A DNA stretch of 64,000 nucleotides, from NCBI RefSeq assembly GCF_026151205.1, contig NC_087078.1:5163675-5227674 (forward strand), read 5' to 3'. The notes beneath the pieces were generated by a model. It ran no database searches. It saw nothing but the letters and a program-made list of their open reading frames with translations, and was not told the origin of the DNA. Shown here one piece after another: positions 1 through 12,191 of the stretch. Each line of letters starts with the position of its first letter. Position 1 is the stretch's first letter. The DNA comes from Bolinopsis microptera. Its lineage: Eukaryota; Ctenophora; Tentaculata; Lobata; Bolinopsidae. The position numbers and the translations under genes are program-made.

Positions 1-229
1 TAGCCCTAATCTGCCATCTTGTGTGACAACACAATCGGCAACATTCCTGTTTTGTGTCAGCATCATTCCATCTTCCTACCCATTGTACGGCCATTATATC
101 GGCTCATTCAATTAGGGATAAACAGTCAGACCATTCGTCCAGTCAGGAGACACTAATTGAGGATTGAATGAGACCCCTGCTCGGCCTTTTGTTTGGGGGA
201 AGTAGGCAAGACAATGGTGGGTTCATTCG

Positions 230-335
230 GCACAACTGATTGGTGGTAAAAGTCACGTGAGAAGCTAAGGGAGCTGAATTATTGGTGGGTACAGGTAACG
301 TGACCAGCTTCAGAAGCTCTCCGATTGGTCGGAGG
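230..335. promoter_or_regulatory. CCAAT-box and E-box cluster
   Basis: Inverted CCAAT boxes (ATTGG) lie at 239-243 and 324-328, with a CACGTG E-box at 254-259 between them. The same combination recurs at 1711-1765. This arrangement is typical of animal promoters, but no first exon can be assigned. Confidence 0.25.
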
Positions 336-1710
336 GGTTAGTTCAGAACGTTACGGTCCCTGATTCGAACAAAAGTTTTATGAACAAAAGGTACCAGTGG
401 AGAAGTAGGAACGGCTTGAGTACGCTCTAATGCAGCTTTATTTTTGCCATTGTGGTGAGGGAGGGAATTTGCGAGAAGAATATGAGCATGTGATAGAAGA
501 AAGGGAGGGAGATGTCAGCAGCCTGCAGGTTATAACTCATTGAATGGGGTATTGACTAGGGTACCGACCACTGTGTTGTGCTTTATGTGTGGTTTTACTA
601 GCAACCACTGCAATTCACAGAATGAGTCTAAATGTTCTAGAAATATGGAACAGCAAATTTTGTGAAGGAAAACTGTAATTTGTGTACGCGATGACCAAGT
701 TTATGAAACTTGGTCGTAATTGAATGTTGGTGTTGAATTCAGATGCCAAAACTTTCCCAGATGGTGCGATTTCGAATGGTCTGTTCTTGCAGTTTATCAG
801 GGTTTGATCTGACTGTCAACCAGGAAGCTTATTAAAAGACATTTAGCCAACTAGAAAGCTATGAAAAGAAATTTATTCGTTCATAAACAAGTAATCGCAT
901 TGCAAATTTCATTATTGGTCGGGAAATTTTTGTTGTTGCTTTCTATGGAAATATCGAAAGCAAATTAACACACAGCTATTTTTGCTTTAACCTTTTGCGG
1001 TTGAACATTTTGCAGAAAACGCATCTTTAAGTAGTATTACCACTCCGTTTATAATAATACTAATTTTAATTCCGTATGCTATTTAAATATATGCTATTTT
1101 ATACCATCCAAACATAATATTTCCGTTAACAATGTTAAGAATATTCAAAGAGAGATTTCATGTTCGTTCATAGTGGAGGTTGAGTGTATGTTCTTCTCCT
1201 TCGCCCTCACGGAAACACAATTTCCTCCATGCTATAACCAGCATTATCTACGGTGGATAATTAAGCTTTGCCGGATTGGTCAGTTAGAATATTCACTAAT
1301 CGACTGAAACGTCATACGTCTGGGAAATTTGTTCCCCAGTGGAATCAGCCGGTCGAAATTTACCTATCGAATATTGTTTGAGATAAGAAAAATTCGAGAT
1401 TCGAGAATTGTTATACATCTATAATGGACCTCGGGATTGCGGTGTTTGCCAGGAAAATACCCTTTGAACATGTGATATGAACTAACACCTTTTAAATCAC
1501 GAAGTTATTCGCTTGATTTCCAGGAGGTTTGATACAGTGCGTGACCACCGACCAGAAATGATGGGAAATATCCCAAATAATTATCCGTAAGAATATTCGT
1601 AACACAATACAAATATTCGCATACATAATATACATGAACTCTGACTAGCCGGACAGATAATGTCACATTTCTCTGTAATCAACAGATTATACGGATTGCG
1701 GATCCTAGGC

Positions 1711-1765
1711 TTATGATTGGTCGGATTTCAGTCACGTGGAAGTGAGAGTGGTTTAGTGATTGGCT
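1711..1765. promoter_or_regulatory. Second CCAAT-box/E-box cluster
   Basis: ATTGG at 1716-1720, CACGTG at 1733-1738 and ATTGG at 1759-1763 repeat the spacing idea of the 230-335 cluster. The phrase GATTGGTCGGA occurs in both clusters. It could be a promoter or a degenerate copy of one repeat; no downstream gene is recognised. Confidence 0.25.
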
Positions 1766-4286
1766 GCCTCATGTCCTCAGTCGGCCAGGTCAACATGTTG
1801 ATCTTTGCAGCTACATGTATCCACTCTGATCTCACTTTAACTTCCAGGCTGAGTAAGATGACGTGCTTACGGCCGCCAACACGTTACCTTCTTAAGTGTT
1901 AAAATCCATTACATAACATATACCCGGAAAATTAGAGAATTAAAAAAAGGTGATGTAATAATTACTGTTATGGTCGAACACTCACATTCGTTACATTCCG
2001 GAGATACCAAGGGACACGGGGTCCGAAGTTCGGGGTAAAAGCCGTACAATGTTGACAGCGATCTTATCAGGGTTACACTACACATCAATCTTAGATTCCT
2101 TACACATGGTGCTGTTAATTTATTATTATCTGGGTAAAATGTTTGGGGACAACAGTGGGCGCCTCCCCCTACGATATCACACTTGTAGGAGATCCGTATC
2201 TCGTATCCTTGTTATGATTTAAATTGTTTTAAAAAGTAGTGTACCTGTCTTGTAGGAATTAGGAAGCCAGAAATATGGTACTTTTTTAGGGTATTGGGTG
2301 ATTCGGCAGCCTTATTATTAAGAACTACGACATTTATTATATTAGGAGTAGAAGTACGAAAATAACGAATCGGTCAATTTTTTAAAGGTCATAAGAGAAG
2401 ATAATTGTTTTTCTCTTCTTGAAGTCTGAAGGAATAAGACAACACCTTTATGCTGAAGTAGAAACCATAGAAAACCACACAATATGGTGAACATAAAATC
2501 CAGAATCTTTAATATAGCTGAAGTGTAATAGTGAGGTATCAGTGATAACATTTGTAATGTTAGCAAGTTATAAAAATGACAGGTTAGGTCCATATCATTT
2601 TAAAAACTACTGAATAATAACTAGCAAATTGTAACTCTGATAATGTCATTCGTTCATCGTCAGATCTATCCAATGAGCTCAGACATATACAGACATATAT
2701 AGAGTATAACGGTCAAGTTATCTTTACTTTAGTTCACAATTGGCAAGGTTGCCTCTGTCAACCGTACGTGTCATCGCTAGTGATTCACTGCAGTTACATG
2801 ATGTGATGAGAAGAGCTACAAGTGACCTTGAACATAGAGCATGTTCTAATATTCGGAAAGGGAGGGTTGTAAATGGAACAGGAAGTAACAGATATGTGGG
2901 TCTAGTGCCAGGTTTACAGCTGGAACAGGAAATTGAGGGTTACTGGCAAATTCAGGATTTCTTGGAGCTGAAGATTACGAGAAATTCATCCTATTTGTGG
3001 CATTTTACTGCCTATCCAAACGAATTTGAATCTTAATTCTGGATTTGTACAGCTAGTTCCTGATTCTTGTTCTACTCGACTAGCAAGGGTGTTAAGTCAG
3101 ACAGGAAATCGAAACTCTTATCACAATTTGGTGGTCCAACAGATAATTTCCAATTACATTCTCAGATAAAGTCACTTCTCACCCTAATCAATTTTAAAAT
3201 GAGCATTTTTATCAGTACTTTACTGCGGTACTTGTGAATTGTAGCAACTGTTAAACAAGGGAGAACAGGTTAAACCTGATTTGTGATTACCGTTTTTAAA
3301 CAAAACCGTATGAAAACACATACATATACGTGGGATTTCTTATCAATAGAATATTCCCGAAAAATATTCGATAATTTGGGCAATTCTTAGAATTGAGGTT
3401 CTGATAAGGACCGGATCATTATTTGTATTACTTATTCTCTTTTGACATTAAAATGATACATTTAAAATATACAAAAATTGTACAATCCCATTATACAATC
3501 CCATAGACCTGTGAAAATAACAGCAATGTACAATGTACTAATGTAGTTTCAGAATTGATTAAACAGGAGAAGGAACTAAAATTTCGAGCCTACTTATTCC
3601 AAATATTGGGCGTGACTAAAATGTGAGATTGTTACATTTTCTTTTGGAAAATAACATGTTAAATAACCAGATGAGCTCTAGAAGGGAATAATGTAGATAC
3701 ATTCCACAGTTAAGTCACTGTTTATGATACAGGGTAATCAAGTAATGGCCAAATGTCATATTTCCAGAGAAGAAACACAATGTCGTGGACAGGAATGTTA
3801 TGCCAGTAATTGGGGGAGCGTTATAGGGACATTCCAGTGAGTAGATCCTCCAGAAACATTTGTTTATTTTGGGGCGTGAAGACAATGTTGGCTGCGATGC
3901 AGGAATTAGAAATATTCAATTGATTGGTACACAAAATTCCTCAATGTTTGCCCGTATCGTATAAGATGACCTATTGATTGCTTTTCGGCATTCGCTATTA
4001 ATAGAAGAATTATTAATCATGATGAAAATGTGCCGGTAAAACAATTCTCCTAAAATTATACAAAGCACACGGACAGATTTCTTCACGGAATCTAAAATTA
4101 TGTCCTAATTTTCCTCTAATTATCACCACACGAGACATAATAACGACTATACATTCACAGAAAGTAACCTCCACTGCCACAGATCTCGCAAATTTGCAGT
4201 GTAAATATAGATCTTCATGTATTAAACAGAGGAAGAAATACCTTGTTACGAGGCTCCGAGTTGACTGTCAAGGAACTAGTAACTTG

Positions 4287-4358
4287 GTTGCTATAGTAAC
4301 AGTCGGTATTGTTGGTTCAAGCACCACAGAGATCTGAACAATGACCGGAACATCAGGT
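4287..4358 (+). promoter_or_regulatory. X-box-like palindrome followed by a possible first coding exon
   Basis: GTTGCTATAGTAAC at 4287-4300 resembles the RFX-factor X-box (GTNRCC, short spacer, RGYAAC). About 40 bases downstream, an ATG at 4341 opens six codons that run into a strong donor (GGT|GTAAGT at 4358/4359). This could be the promoter and start exon of a plus-strand gene, but I found no following exon in phase, so the call is tentative. Confidence 0.2.
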
Positions 4359-6655
4359 GTAAGTACCGGCTAACTTACCACATGAATTATACAAGATAGA
4401 GCGGGGCGCGGTGTCTTTCATAGTTCCTTCTGCTTCAAAGGTGGATTCGTGTATAGTTACAAAGGAAGACAGTAACATTGTGTAACTCAGAGATTATGCC
4501 CGATTGAGAACCAGCTGTGTCACCATTGTGAGTGCTTCTAAAAATTACATTGTCATGGACTTTATATACAAACGACTGTCTTGTTCAAAGATAGCAGCCT
4601 AAATTGTACGGTATTTAAAAGTCAACAATATATTGCAGTACACCATTATATGACATATCTATCAGAGCAGCTCTTTGTACTGAGCAGTACCAAGTCTCAC
4701 GCACCAATGCGACCAAACATACATAATATTATGTTTGTGTCAAAAGTAATATTTGTTATTTGTTAGGCAAATCGACATCGTTCCATGGGGCTAATGAACG
4801 TTCGGGAGTCCATGAATTTCATTGTCCAAATTATTCGCGCATGTCGGTTATGGTCAAACTGTCAGCATCTAAACTTAGGAATTGGTTGATGGTTATGGAA
4901 CTATTCAGAGTCCGAGGACAGTTTTACTTGTAGGCCTTACTGGGCTCACAATTTTGGATCAGTGTTTCATTTTCCGCTTTATTGTCTCTACACAGATGAG
5001 ATTAAGCATCTGAACATAAAAAGATGAGCACTATAATTGCGATTATGAAGCAGTATATAGAAAGGTATCAATTTCTTCAACACCTCTACTCAGATTGACC
5101 TAGAATTTTAAGAATCATGGCGTCATTTCCATTTTAAGGTGCTACTTATTGAAGTCATCAGCGGTAAATCCGGATGAATCAAGAGTAAGTTGATGCGTGG
5201 CTGATTGTACTGTCTGTGTATATTTGTGATCATATTAGGATATGGTTGACAGTGCAGATGCATACATTTGTGTGATACCAAATTCTTGAAAAGATTGATT
5301 TGTGACCTCTTAGAATGACAGATAGATCAACAAATTCAGATAAAATTAATGAGATGCAATGAACAATCCGCTCGTGAGCCACTAAAACTAGCAAATATAC
5401 CATTTATTTCAAATGAAAAGTACAGCTATTTTTGCGCGCACGACTGTTTTCGCTCACAACGCGTGGATCTTACTAAATCGTGTTGCGTCGACTCAAAAAT
5501 AGACCATCAGCTTGAAATAAAATTGTAAGTGACTCAAATAAAGTTAAATATACTTACGAAGAGTGAATCCGGAATCAGACATGTGAGACATGAGGTGCCG
5601 CCTCAATAGAATCTGTGTATTACAGCCCTCTACTTTGGCTGAAAATAGTACAAATATGACGGTAAGTTTGAGAAATATTTCATTAACATTAATGCATATT
5701 TCATTAATTCATGTTTTAGATATTCTTGAAAATTATATTTTCTAATCATGTTAAAGGGAAATTGAAAAATTCGCTGCCTGGATTGGCAGACTATCAAGTG
5801 TAAGCTATTATAAGGCTTTTCCACAACCGACGTGAACCTTCTAAAACGTTTTTACAAACCTTTTCTATCAGTACATCCCACCCAGAAACATTTCCAAGCT
5901 GGATTATTTCTCTCACTCAAGTGTGTCTGCGTGTTAATCACGTGACTGTAAAATTCCTGCAGGGTGCAATTAATGATCAATATTTATTTAACAAATTGGT
6001 TTTTTTGTGCTACTTTTTACATTAATTTTGTATCTATAATAATATATATTTGAAGTAAACATTGGCCAGTAAGCAAAGCTGGTCCTCAATCAATCTTTGG
6101 TAAACAAAATCAACAAAATGTGACATTTCAAAATATAACCTTTTATTTCCTGGACCGTGACCAATTATTATCTGTGGGTTATTAAGTGTGCACAAACACG
6201 GTTATCCTAACACCCTGCAGCACATAATATAATATTCGTAACCTTTGAGTCCAAAATTAAGTTACAAAATGGCCACCTCACCTATAGTAGCAAATTACCT
6301 AGTTCCAATGCCATACACCTTGATAAGTTCGTGTTTGCACAAGTAAAGATTATCGACTTCCCCCTTTTAATCACATAATCCTTCATAAAACAATGTTTTA
6401 ACAATAAACAAGGAAATGGAATAAAAATAGAACAGCTATTCGGTAAATCTCATGAGCAAGACTCTCCCACCCCATACTCAGACTATTTTCACTGTCTTAC
6501 TTAATTTACTAGTTTGTTTGCTTAAAGTTTATCAGAGAGGAATCCAAATACCATTTCCAGCACCCATTTAAGACGGTTTCAGCTGTCATAAAATTATTCC
6601 CAATTATTTTATATTATACAATTACTAATAGTGGTGACAGGGAGGAAGATAATAG

Positions 6656-7477
6656 TACAGGGTGGCCCAAAAGTAACTGCCCACACACCACCCTTTAATA
6701 ACTCACATAATTCTTCTTAGAATTGCACAGAAATTTCGGAGATTATAGATATGGGTCAAACTTAGATTTCCTGAAAGTTTCGTCAAATTTAATTAACTAC
6801 AGTGGGTGTGGCACGCCACCCCCTCTTTTTCACTATTGTCACCATAAAGTGAGAACGCTTCCAGCTAGTAACTTCAAAGTTTCTAGACACATTTGGTTTG
6901 ATAATTGAAGTGCTTTCCTAAAATTTAACCGAGTTATGACCCTTTTAAGATATTGCAGATACGGGATCTTGGCACTTAATCAGTGATTTCGTCACCCAAT
7001 CAGTAATCTCATCGGGAGCTAGTCGCTAGCGAGCAACAATGAGACTCATTAGGCGGTAACGAGCATGTTGGTGGATGACGATCTGATCACTTTGAGTGAA
7101 TACTTCCTTAAAACCGAAGACATTTGCGTTGATTAGGTGCTGGATCACGTATCTGTAAGATCTTAAAAGGGTCATAACTCGGTTAAATTGTGAACAACCA
7201 ACTTGAAATTTTGGGAAAGCACTTCAATTATCAAGCCAAATGTGTCTAGAAACTTTGAAGTTCCTAGCTGGAAGCGTTCTCACTTTATGGTGACAATAGT
7301 GAAAAAAGAGGGAGTGGCGTGCCACACCCACTGTAATTAATTAAATTTGACGAAACTTTCAGGAAATCTAAGTTTGACCCATATCTATTATCTCTGAAAT
7401 TTCTGTGCAATTCTAAGAATAATTACGTGAGTTATTAAAGGGTTGCGTGTGGGCAGTTACTTTTGGGCCACCCTGTA
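6656..7477. mobile_element. Foldback MITE, Tc1/mariner-like ends, TA target site
   Basis: The element begins TA|CAGGGTGGCCCAAAAGT at 6656 and ends with the inverted form, CCCTG|TA, at 7477. The two arms are inverted repeats of roughly 320-340 bp that match almost throughout (6658 to about 6990 against about 7140 to 7475). A unique centre of about 150-180 bp separates them. There is no transposase frame, so it is non-autonomous. A TA duplication with CAGGG termini fits the Tc1/mariner superfamily. A few mismatches and indels between the arms show it is not brand new. Confidence 0.85.
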
Positions 7478-9106
7478 CTTTTTGATGGTCAGTTTTTACC
7501 GCATCAAACAAGAATTGCGCCCGTTGTTTCGTTTTGGCGGACGCTACATTTCCATTCACTATAAAAATAAGTATTAGCTCTAATCAGCTCACTTCATAAT
7601 AATAATATTGATAAATTATGCTTTAAATACGGGACACTTGAAATTCAATTCAATTACCGTAGAACTTAACTTGTATCTGTAATTCAAGAAATTGTAAGCA
7701 AAACTAAAAGTAAACTATACTCATGTTTTATACACATCAGTACACTACGCGTGCCACGTACGAATTACCTAATACTATACATTAAAATACACTCGCGCCG
7801 CGCATTCATTGACCACAGGCTAGCTATATACATCACATCTCCGCAAGCAACCCTCGCGCTGCTAGTTGACATGGTAACGGACGTAAGGAACACGACATAT
7901 TTAGACCTACCTATGGCGATCTCCAAAATCCACGTTTTTCTGCAAAAAAGACCATTCGTAACCTTTCACTTAACATTTTTTCAAAATTGTGAAATGGAAA
8001 AAATATCCACCCCAACCGAAGAAACAGCAGATTTAAATGTAAAACATTCCACACAACGTAAAGTGACAACAAAACCGGTCATAATTCCGTTATCATATTC
8101 ATTACTGTGCAACTTTCTATTCCTCATCCAATTTGCACATGGCGGTTATACGTACAAAAATAATCTTCCGAATTTAATATTATAGAGAGTGAACTGAAGA
8201 ATATTAATTTTATACTCACATTGTGATTTGCGAAGGATTCCGTACACGTGCCCCAGCGACAACACATTCTCTTCGGAGCTCCTGGGAAATCTGGGAAATT
8301 TAAAATTTAGCAACAACAAAAAAGATGCCAAAACTTCTCAAGTTATTAATATAGAATTTTCAAAAATAAATCCCTCATGTTACGGCACAGATGTCTACAA
8401 TTATTATAATAGACTCGCTTCGCAAATACTCTTTCAAGATTAGTGCAAAGAAATAGTACATAATATGTACTATTTCGTATATATTATAGAGCCTTACGAA
8501 ACTGATACCTCAGATAAGCACATTATTAATGAAACGACTGTCCTCAATGTTTACCAAAATGATGCTGCTCTTAAAATGGTAAAATCTGGCAAGTCTTTGA
8601 CTTTTAATCGATTTTGTTAACGTCCTGTGCAAACCATGGTGTGAATGGCAGTGTATTTCATTAGAGCTGCGAAAATGATACGAGTGCACATACATGCATA
8701 ATTTGCATATGCCTGCGGTTGTCATTATGCTGCCGGGGAGTATGTACCAAAAGGATCGTGGCCGTACCGCCACAGGACAAGGAGATCGACACCTCGTCCA
8801 CTAGCTTGCTATGGTCACCATATTTTGTTGTGCTATTTCATCATTTACCGTCGATAGTTCTGGTTGGCGATTCAGTTAATCGATGTTCTAAAGAAGTTTC
8901 TGTCACACCCGTGTGCCTTCATATTGATAAACGTCTGTTTACGTCAGGCCAAAATATTTGGTGTAAATTCTAAGAATGGTACAATAGCAAGAGAAAAGCA
9001 ATTAATCAAGCTGTCATGCCTGATATCATTACTCTTTGGATTTGTAATTGATTCAACCATCATTCAGTTAAATAGCTGGCAGTATCGAGATAGCCCGACC
9101 ACTGGT
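7478..9106. other. Non-coding stretch; open frames judged chance
   Basis: The longest frame (plus, 7751-8185, 144 codons) begins at GTG, has no recognisable domain and no clear splice context. Right after the MITE, bases 7478-7512 match 58817-58850 with about four mismatches, showing a short dispersed repeat. Nothing else is supported. Confidence 0.4.
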
Positions 9107-9162
9107 CCGCGGACCACTGTCTGCGGACCACTGTCTGCGGACCACTGTCCGCGGACCACTGT
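9107..9162. repeat. Four tandem copies of a 14-bp GC-rich unit
   Basis: The unit CYGCGGACCACTGT is repeated four times head to tail (9107, 9121, 9135, 9149), with a partial copy just before. It stands out in an AT-rich surrounding and lies about 170 bp upstream of the TATA box of the small gene at 9407. Confidence 0.9.
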
Positions 9163-9193
9163 CTACCAGATCATATTACTGTATAATAACAGT

Positions 9194-9249
9194 ATCCCCT
9201 GAATCAAGCAGGGTTCACATCATCCCCTGAATCAAGCAGGGTTCACATC
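9194..9249. repeat. Perfect 28-bp tandem duplication
   Basis: A 28-bp unit beginning ATCCCCTGAATC is present twice without a mismatch (9194-9221 and 9222-9249). The identity implies a recent duplication. It sits between the 14-bp array and the TATA box at 9334. Confidence 0.9.
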
Positions 9250-9406
9250 ATCGCACGCGAATTCCAATCAGCGGTGGTGTCAAGGCTTATTAAACGATTA
9301 AGCAACCTTACGAGATCAGTTCACATCATGCAATATATAAAGAATAACTATTATCAGACTGCATCAATCATTTCTATCATCAACTCCTTCTTGAACAACT
9401 ACAACT

Positions 9407-9631
9407 ATGGTCTCAGAGAAAACGAAACGGATGAACTCAGCCCTACCCTGCGACCCTATCTGCAAACCTATCTCACCTCTCGACAAGTGGACTCAAGCTG
9501 GTAAAACCCTCATCGTCACCAGAGCCAACCCAAGCTTCTGCGTTTTCTGCAACAAGAGGCATGCTGGTATATCATGCGCTGCTCATGACCCTGTAGCATC
9601 TTCTGATGCCGGAGGTCTTGCTAACTCCTAA
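9407..9631 (+). CDS. Small protein with gag-type CCHC zinc knuckle (74 aa)
   Basis: This is an intronless 74-codon frame starting at an ATG that lies about 70 bases after a TATA box (TATATAAAG, 9334-9342), as in a compact promoter. The second half contains CVFCNKRHAGISC, a C-x2-C-x3-H-x4-C pattern. That spacing is the form of zinc knuckle known from BEL/Pao-type retroelement gag proteins. It could be a gag remnant, a domesticated knuckle gene, or a fragment of an LTR element whose regulatory repeats are the 14-bp and 28-bp tandems just upstream. No polymerase frame is nearby. I do not recognise a specific gene. Confidence 0.4.
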   Translation: MVSEKTKRMNSALPCDPICKPISPLDKWTQAGKTLIVTRANPSFCVFCNKRHAGISCAAHDPVASSDAGGLANS

Positions 9632-10158
9632 TCAATAGTTTGATCCAGTAATTTACTACGCTACAATTAATTATACTAAGTCGTAACTAATTGCATCCAA
9701 GATACCATACATACCATTCATATAATCTGGTAACCAATCAACTATTCACAAACACCTGTTGCTTACATATAGCAATCCTACATATAGTAACCTGAGAATC
9801 GCGTTGAATCGACAGGGAGTTTTCGAGAAGAAGCAGCAGAGACGATGATAAATTTTGAGAACATGCCAGTTTAACTACTTTTACTATTCACACTTTTAAA
9901 CTTTCTAATCAAAAGAACACAAACTTGTTATAAAAGGAAAGATGACCAATTATTGTGGAATCATACCAATCAAAACGTTAAAATTATAAATATTATCAAG
10001 ATTTAATCCCATTTAATCACGTTATAATGATATTACATTTGAATTATTTGCCTTGCATCAGAACTCTTCAGTTTAAGTGTTGTTTTTTAGTCCCCTTTAA
10101 ATTTAATCATCAGATATGTGTAAGTTTTCTTCGCAACATCAAGTTCGTGAAGATGGTT
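9632..10158. other. Interval between the zinc-knuckle frame and the TSR gene
   Basis: AT-rich, with no supported gene. Part of the right side may be 3' untranslated sequence of the minus-strand TSR gene (stop at 10159); an ATTAAA-type poly(A) signal is readable on the minus strand near 10105. Confidence 0.35.
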
Positions 10159-12191
10159 TCAAGCTTTTGTCTGAGTGTGATCCCCATCGCTGAATAAAAA
10201 GTTGTAAATTGTGAGAACGATTCAAATCAAATCAAGGGAAACAGAGCAACCAAGAGGAAACATTCGAGAAAACAACATATTCTTTTTATGATGTTTCCTT
10301 GTACTTAATGTTTAAATAGAGAAAGCAAAAGGAAGGTTGATAGCACTTACCTATGTTTTGAATCCTGAACAGAGCATGCTCGATCCGCTTGGCATTCTTT
10401 AGTTTCTTCTTCATTTCCCTCACAAGACTTTCCGCCTACAGAAGGGGCCGGATTGTTGCAATACCTTTTCCGAGTCATTGTTCCAGTTCCACACTTCGCT
10501 GAACAACTGGACCAATCACCAAACTCACTCCAGCCCCCTTCGACGAAATAACGTGGACACTTTGCCATCTTGTAAACCTTAAAATCGTTTATGGCAGCAC
10601 AAACTGCGGTTACTTCGCACCAATATCTGGTGGAGCATCCAGATAAAGCACATCTTCGGTCATTTGGAATGATACCATGTGTGTTTACTCCCTTATTTGT
10701 GAGAAGACCCAACCAAGGACTCATGGCGTTACAAAGAACCTGCTGGTAACCGGGCAGGCAAGAAACTCCCGGAGCTGAGCCGCGGGAGTGCAGGTTAATA
10801 AAATTGGGTAGGTCAGGGCCATCACTGTTACAAGGGTCGGTAACTTGCTCACTTCTCGAGCAAACAGCTCTTGCGATAGCACCGGGACCTCCTGCTCCAT
10901 TTACTGCGACACAAACACGACCGTTACTCGGATCAACGTATGCTCCGTCACTTCTGGTATGGACTAGTCCTGATTGAACTTCACAGTGAGAAACTACATA
11001 GCCTGTCGGACAAACTGCTCTGGATTGAGCATCATCCCATGAACCACTAATTAACCCCACAGATTCCACAACGTCACTCTTAGGACAGACAGCAACCTTG
11101 TACCCTTCTAGATCCTCATTTATTCGGCAAACAGCAGTTACTTCACACCAATTACTAGTTGAGCATCCAGATACAGCACAGACCTTTTCATTGGAGATGA
11201 TACCTTTTGTGTCCACTCCCTTGTTTGTGAGAAGACCCAACCAAGGACTCCTGGCATTACAAAGAACCTGCTGGTAACCGGGCGGGCAAGAAACACCCGG
11301 AGCTGAGCCGCGGGAGTGCAGGTTAATAAACTTAGGTAGGTCAGGGCCATCACTGTTACAAGGGTCGGTAATTTGCTCACTTCTCGAGCAAACAGCTCTT
11401 GCAATAGCACCGGGACCTCCTGCTCCATTTACTGCGACACAAACACGACCGTTACTCGGATCAACGTATGCTCCGTCACTTCTGGTATGGACTAGTCCTG
11501 ATTGAACTTCACAGTGAGAAACTACATAGCCTGCTGGACAAACTGCTCTGGATTGAGCATCATCCCATGAACCACTAATTAACCCCACAGATTCCACAAC
11601 GTCACTCTTAGGACAGACAGCAACCTTGTACCCTTCTAGATCCTCATTTATTCGGCAAACAGCAGTTACTTCACACCAATTACTAGTTGAGCATCTAGAT
11701 ACAGCACAGACCTTTTTATTGGAAATGATACCTATTGTGTTAACTCCCTTGTTTGTGAGAAGACCCAACCAAGGACTCCTGGCGTTACAAAGAACCTGCC
11801 GGTAACCGGGCGGGCAAGAAACTCCCGGAGCTGAGCCGCGGGAGTGCAGGTTAATAAACTTAGGTAGGTCAGGACCATCACTGTTACAAGGGTCGGTAAC
11901 TTGCTCACTTCTCGAGCAAACAGCTCTTGCAATAGCACCGGGACCTCCTACTCCATTTACTGCGACACAAACACGACCGTTACTCGGATCAACGTATGCT
12001 CCGTCACTTCTGGTATGGACTAGTCCTGATTGAACTTCACAGAGAGAAACCACATAACCTGTCGGACAAACTGCTCTGGATTGAGCATCATCTGCCAAAC
12101 TACTTCGATCCCCTACAATATCCAAATTTCCTGCGATCGGCGAGGAATGTGCTACTGATATCAGTGTTAGCGTGGCAAATATAAAATTCAT
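10159..12191 (-). CDS. Secreted triple cysteine-rich repeat protein with C-terminal thrombospondin type 1 domain
   Basis: Two exons are inferred: 12191-10351 and 10189-10159 (623 residues). Residues 1-16 form a signal peptide (MNFIFATLTLISVAHS). Three tandem units of exactly 176 residues begin at residues 34, 210 and 386. Each holds two cysteine-rich modules (one opening AVCPTGYVV, one opening VSCPPGY). Residues about 553-606 are a TSR domain with WSEFGDWSSC and CGTGTMTRKRYC. The modules loosely recall the cysteine-rich repeats of PCSK9 C-termini; this is an impression only. The first exon runs into TAA, but a consensus donor AG|GTAAGTG overlaps that stop. The acceptor at 10190 restores phase and adds nine residues before TGA. 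Without splicing the product would be 614 residues. A secreted or matrix adhesion or defence role is inferred. Confidence 0.75.
10560..12092. repeat. Near-identical 528-bp coding tandem repeats inside the TSR gene
   Basis: The marker TTGAGCATCATC occurs at 12081, 11553 and 11025, giving a period of exactly 528 bp (176 codons). Long runs of the units are identical at DNA level, including synonymous sites. This points to recent tandem duplication or ongoing gene conversion rather than selection on protein sequence alone. Confidence 0.85.

Larger units (their letters stand above)
1..6655. other. AT-rich stretch without a recognised gene
   Basis: I see no convincing protein-coding exon here. Open frames are short (up to about 98 codons, for example 2740-3036 on the plus strand) and resemble no family I know. 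The exceptions are promoter-like clusters near 230-330, 1711-1765 and 4287-4358, listed separately. The stretch is probably intergenic or intronic DNA of genes lying outside the window. Confidence 0.5.

Noticed and set aside
2740-3036. 98-codon plus-strand frame
   Set aside because: No recognisable motif, TTG start and no splice signals in suitable places; treated as chance.
7751-8185. 144-codon plus-strand frame near 8 kb
   Set aside because: It starts at GTG, has no domain-like pattern, no convincing splice or promoter context, and length alone is within chance for 64 kb read in six frames.
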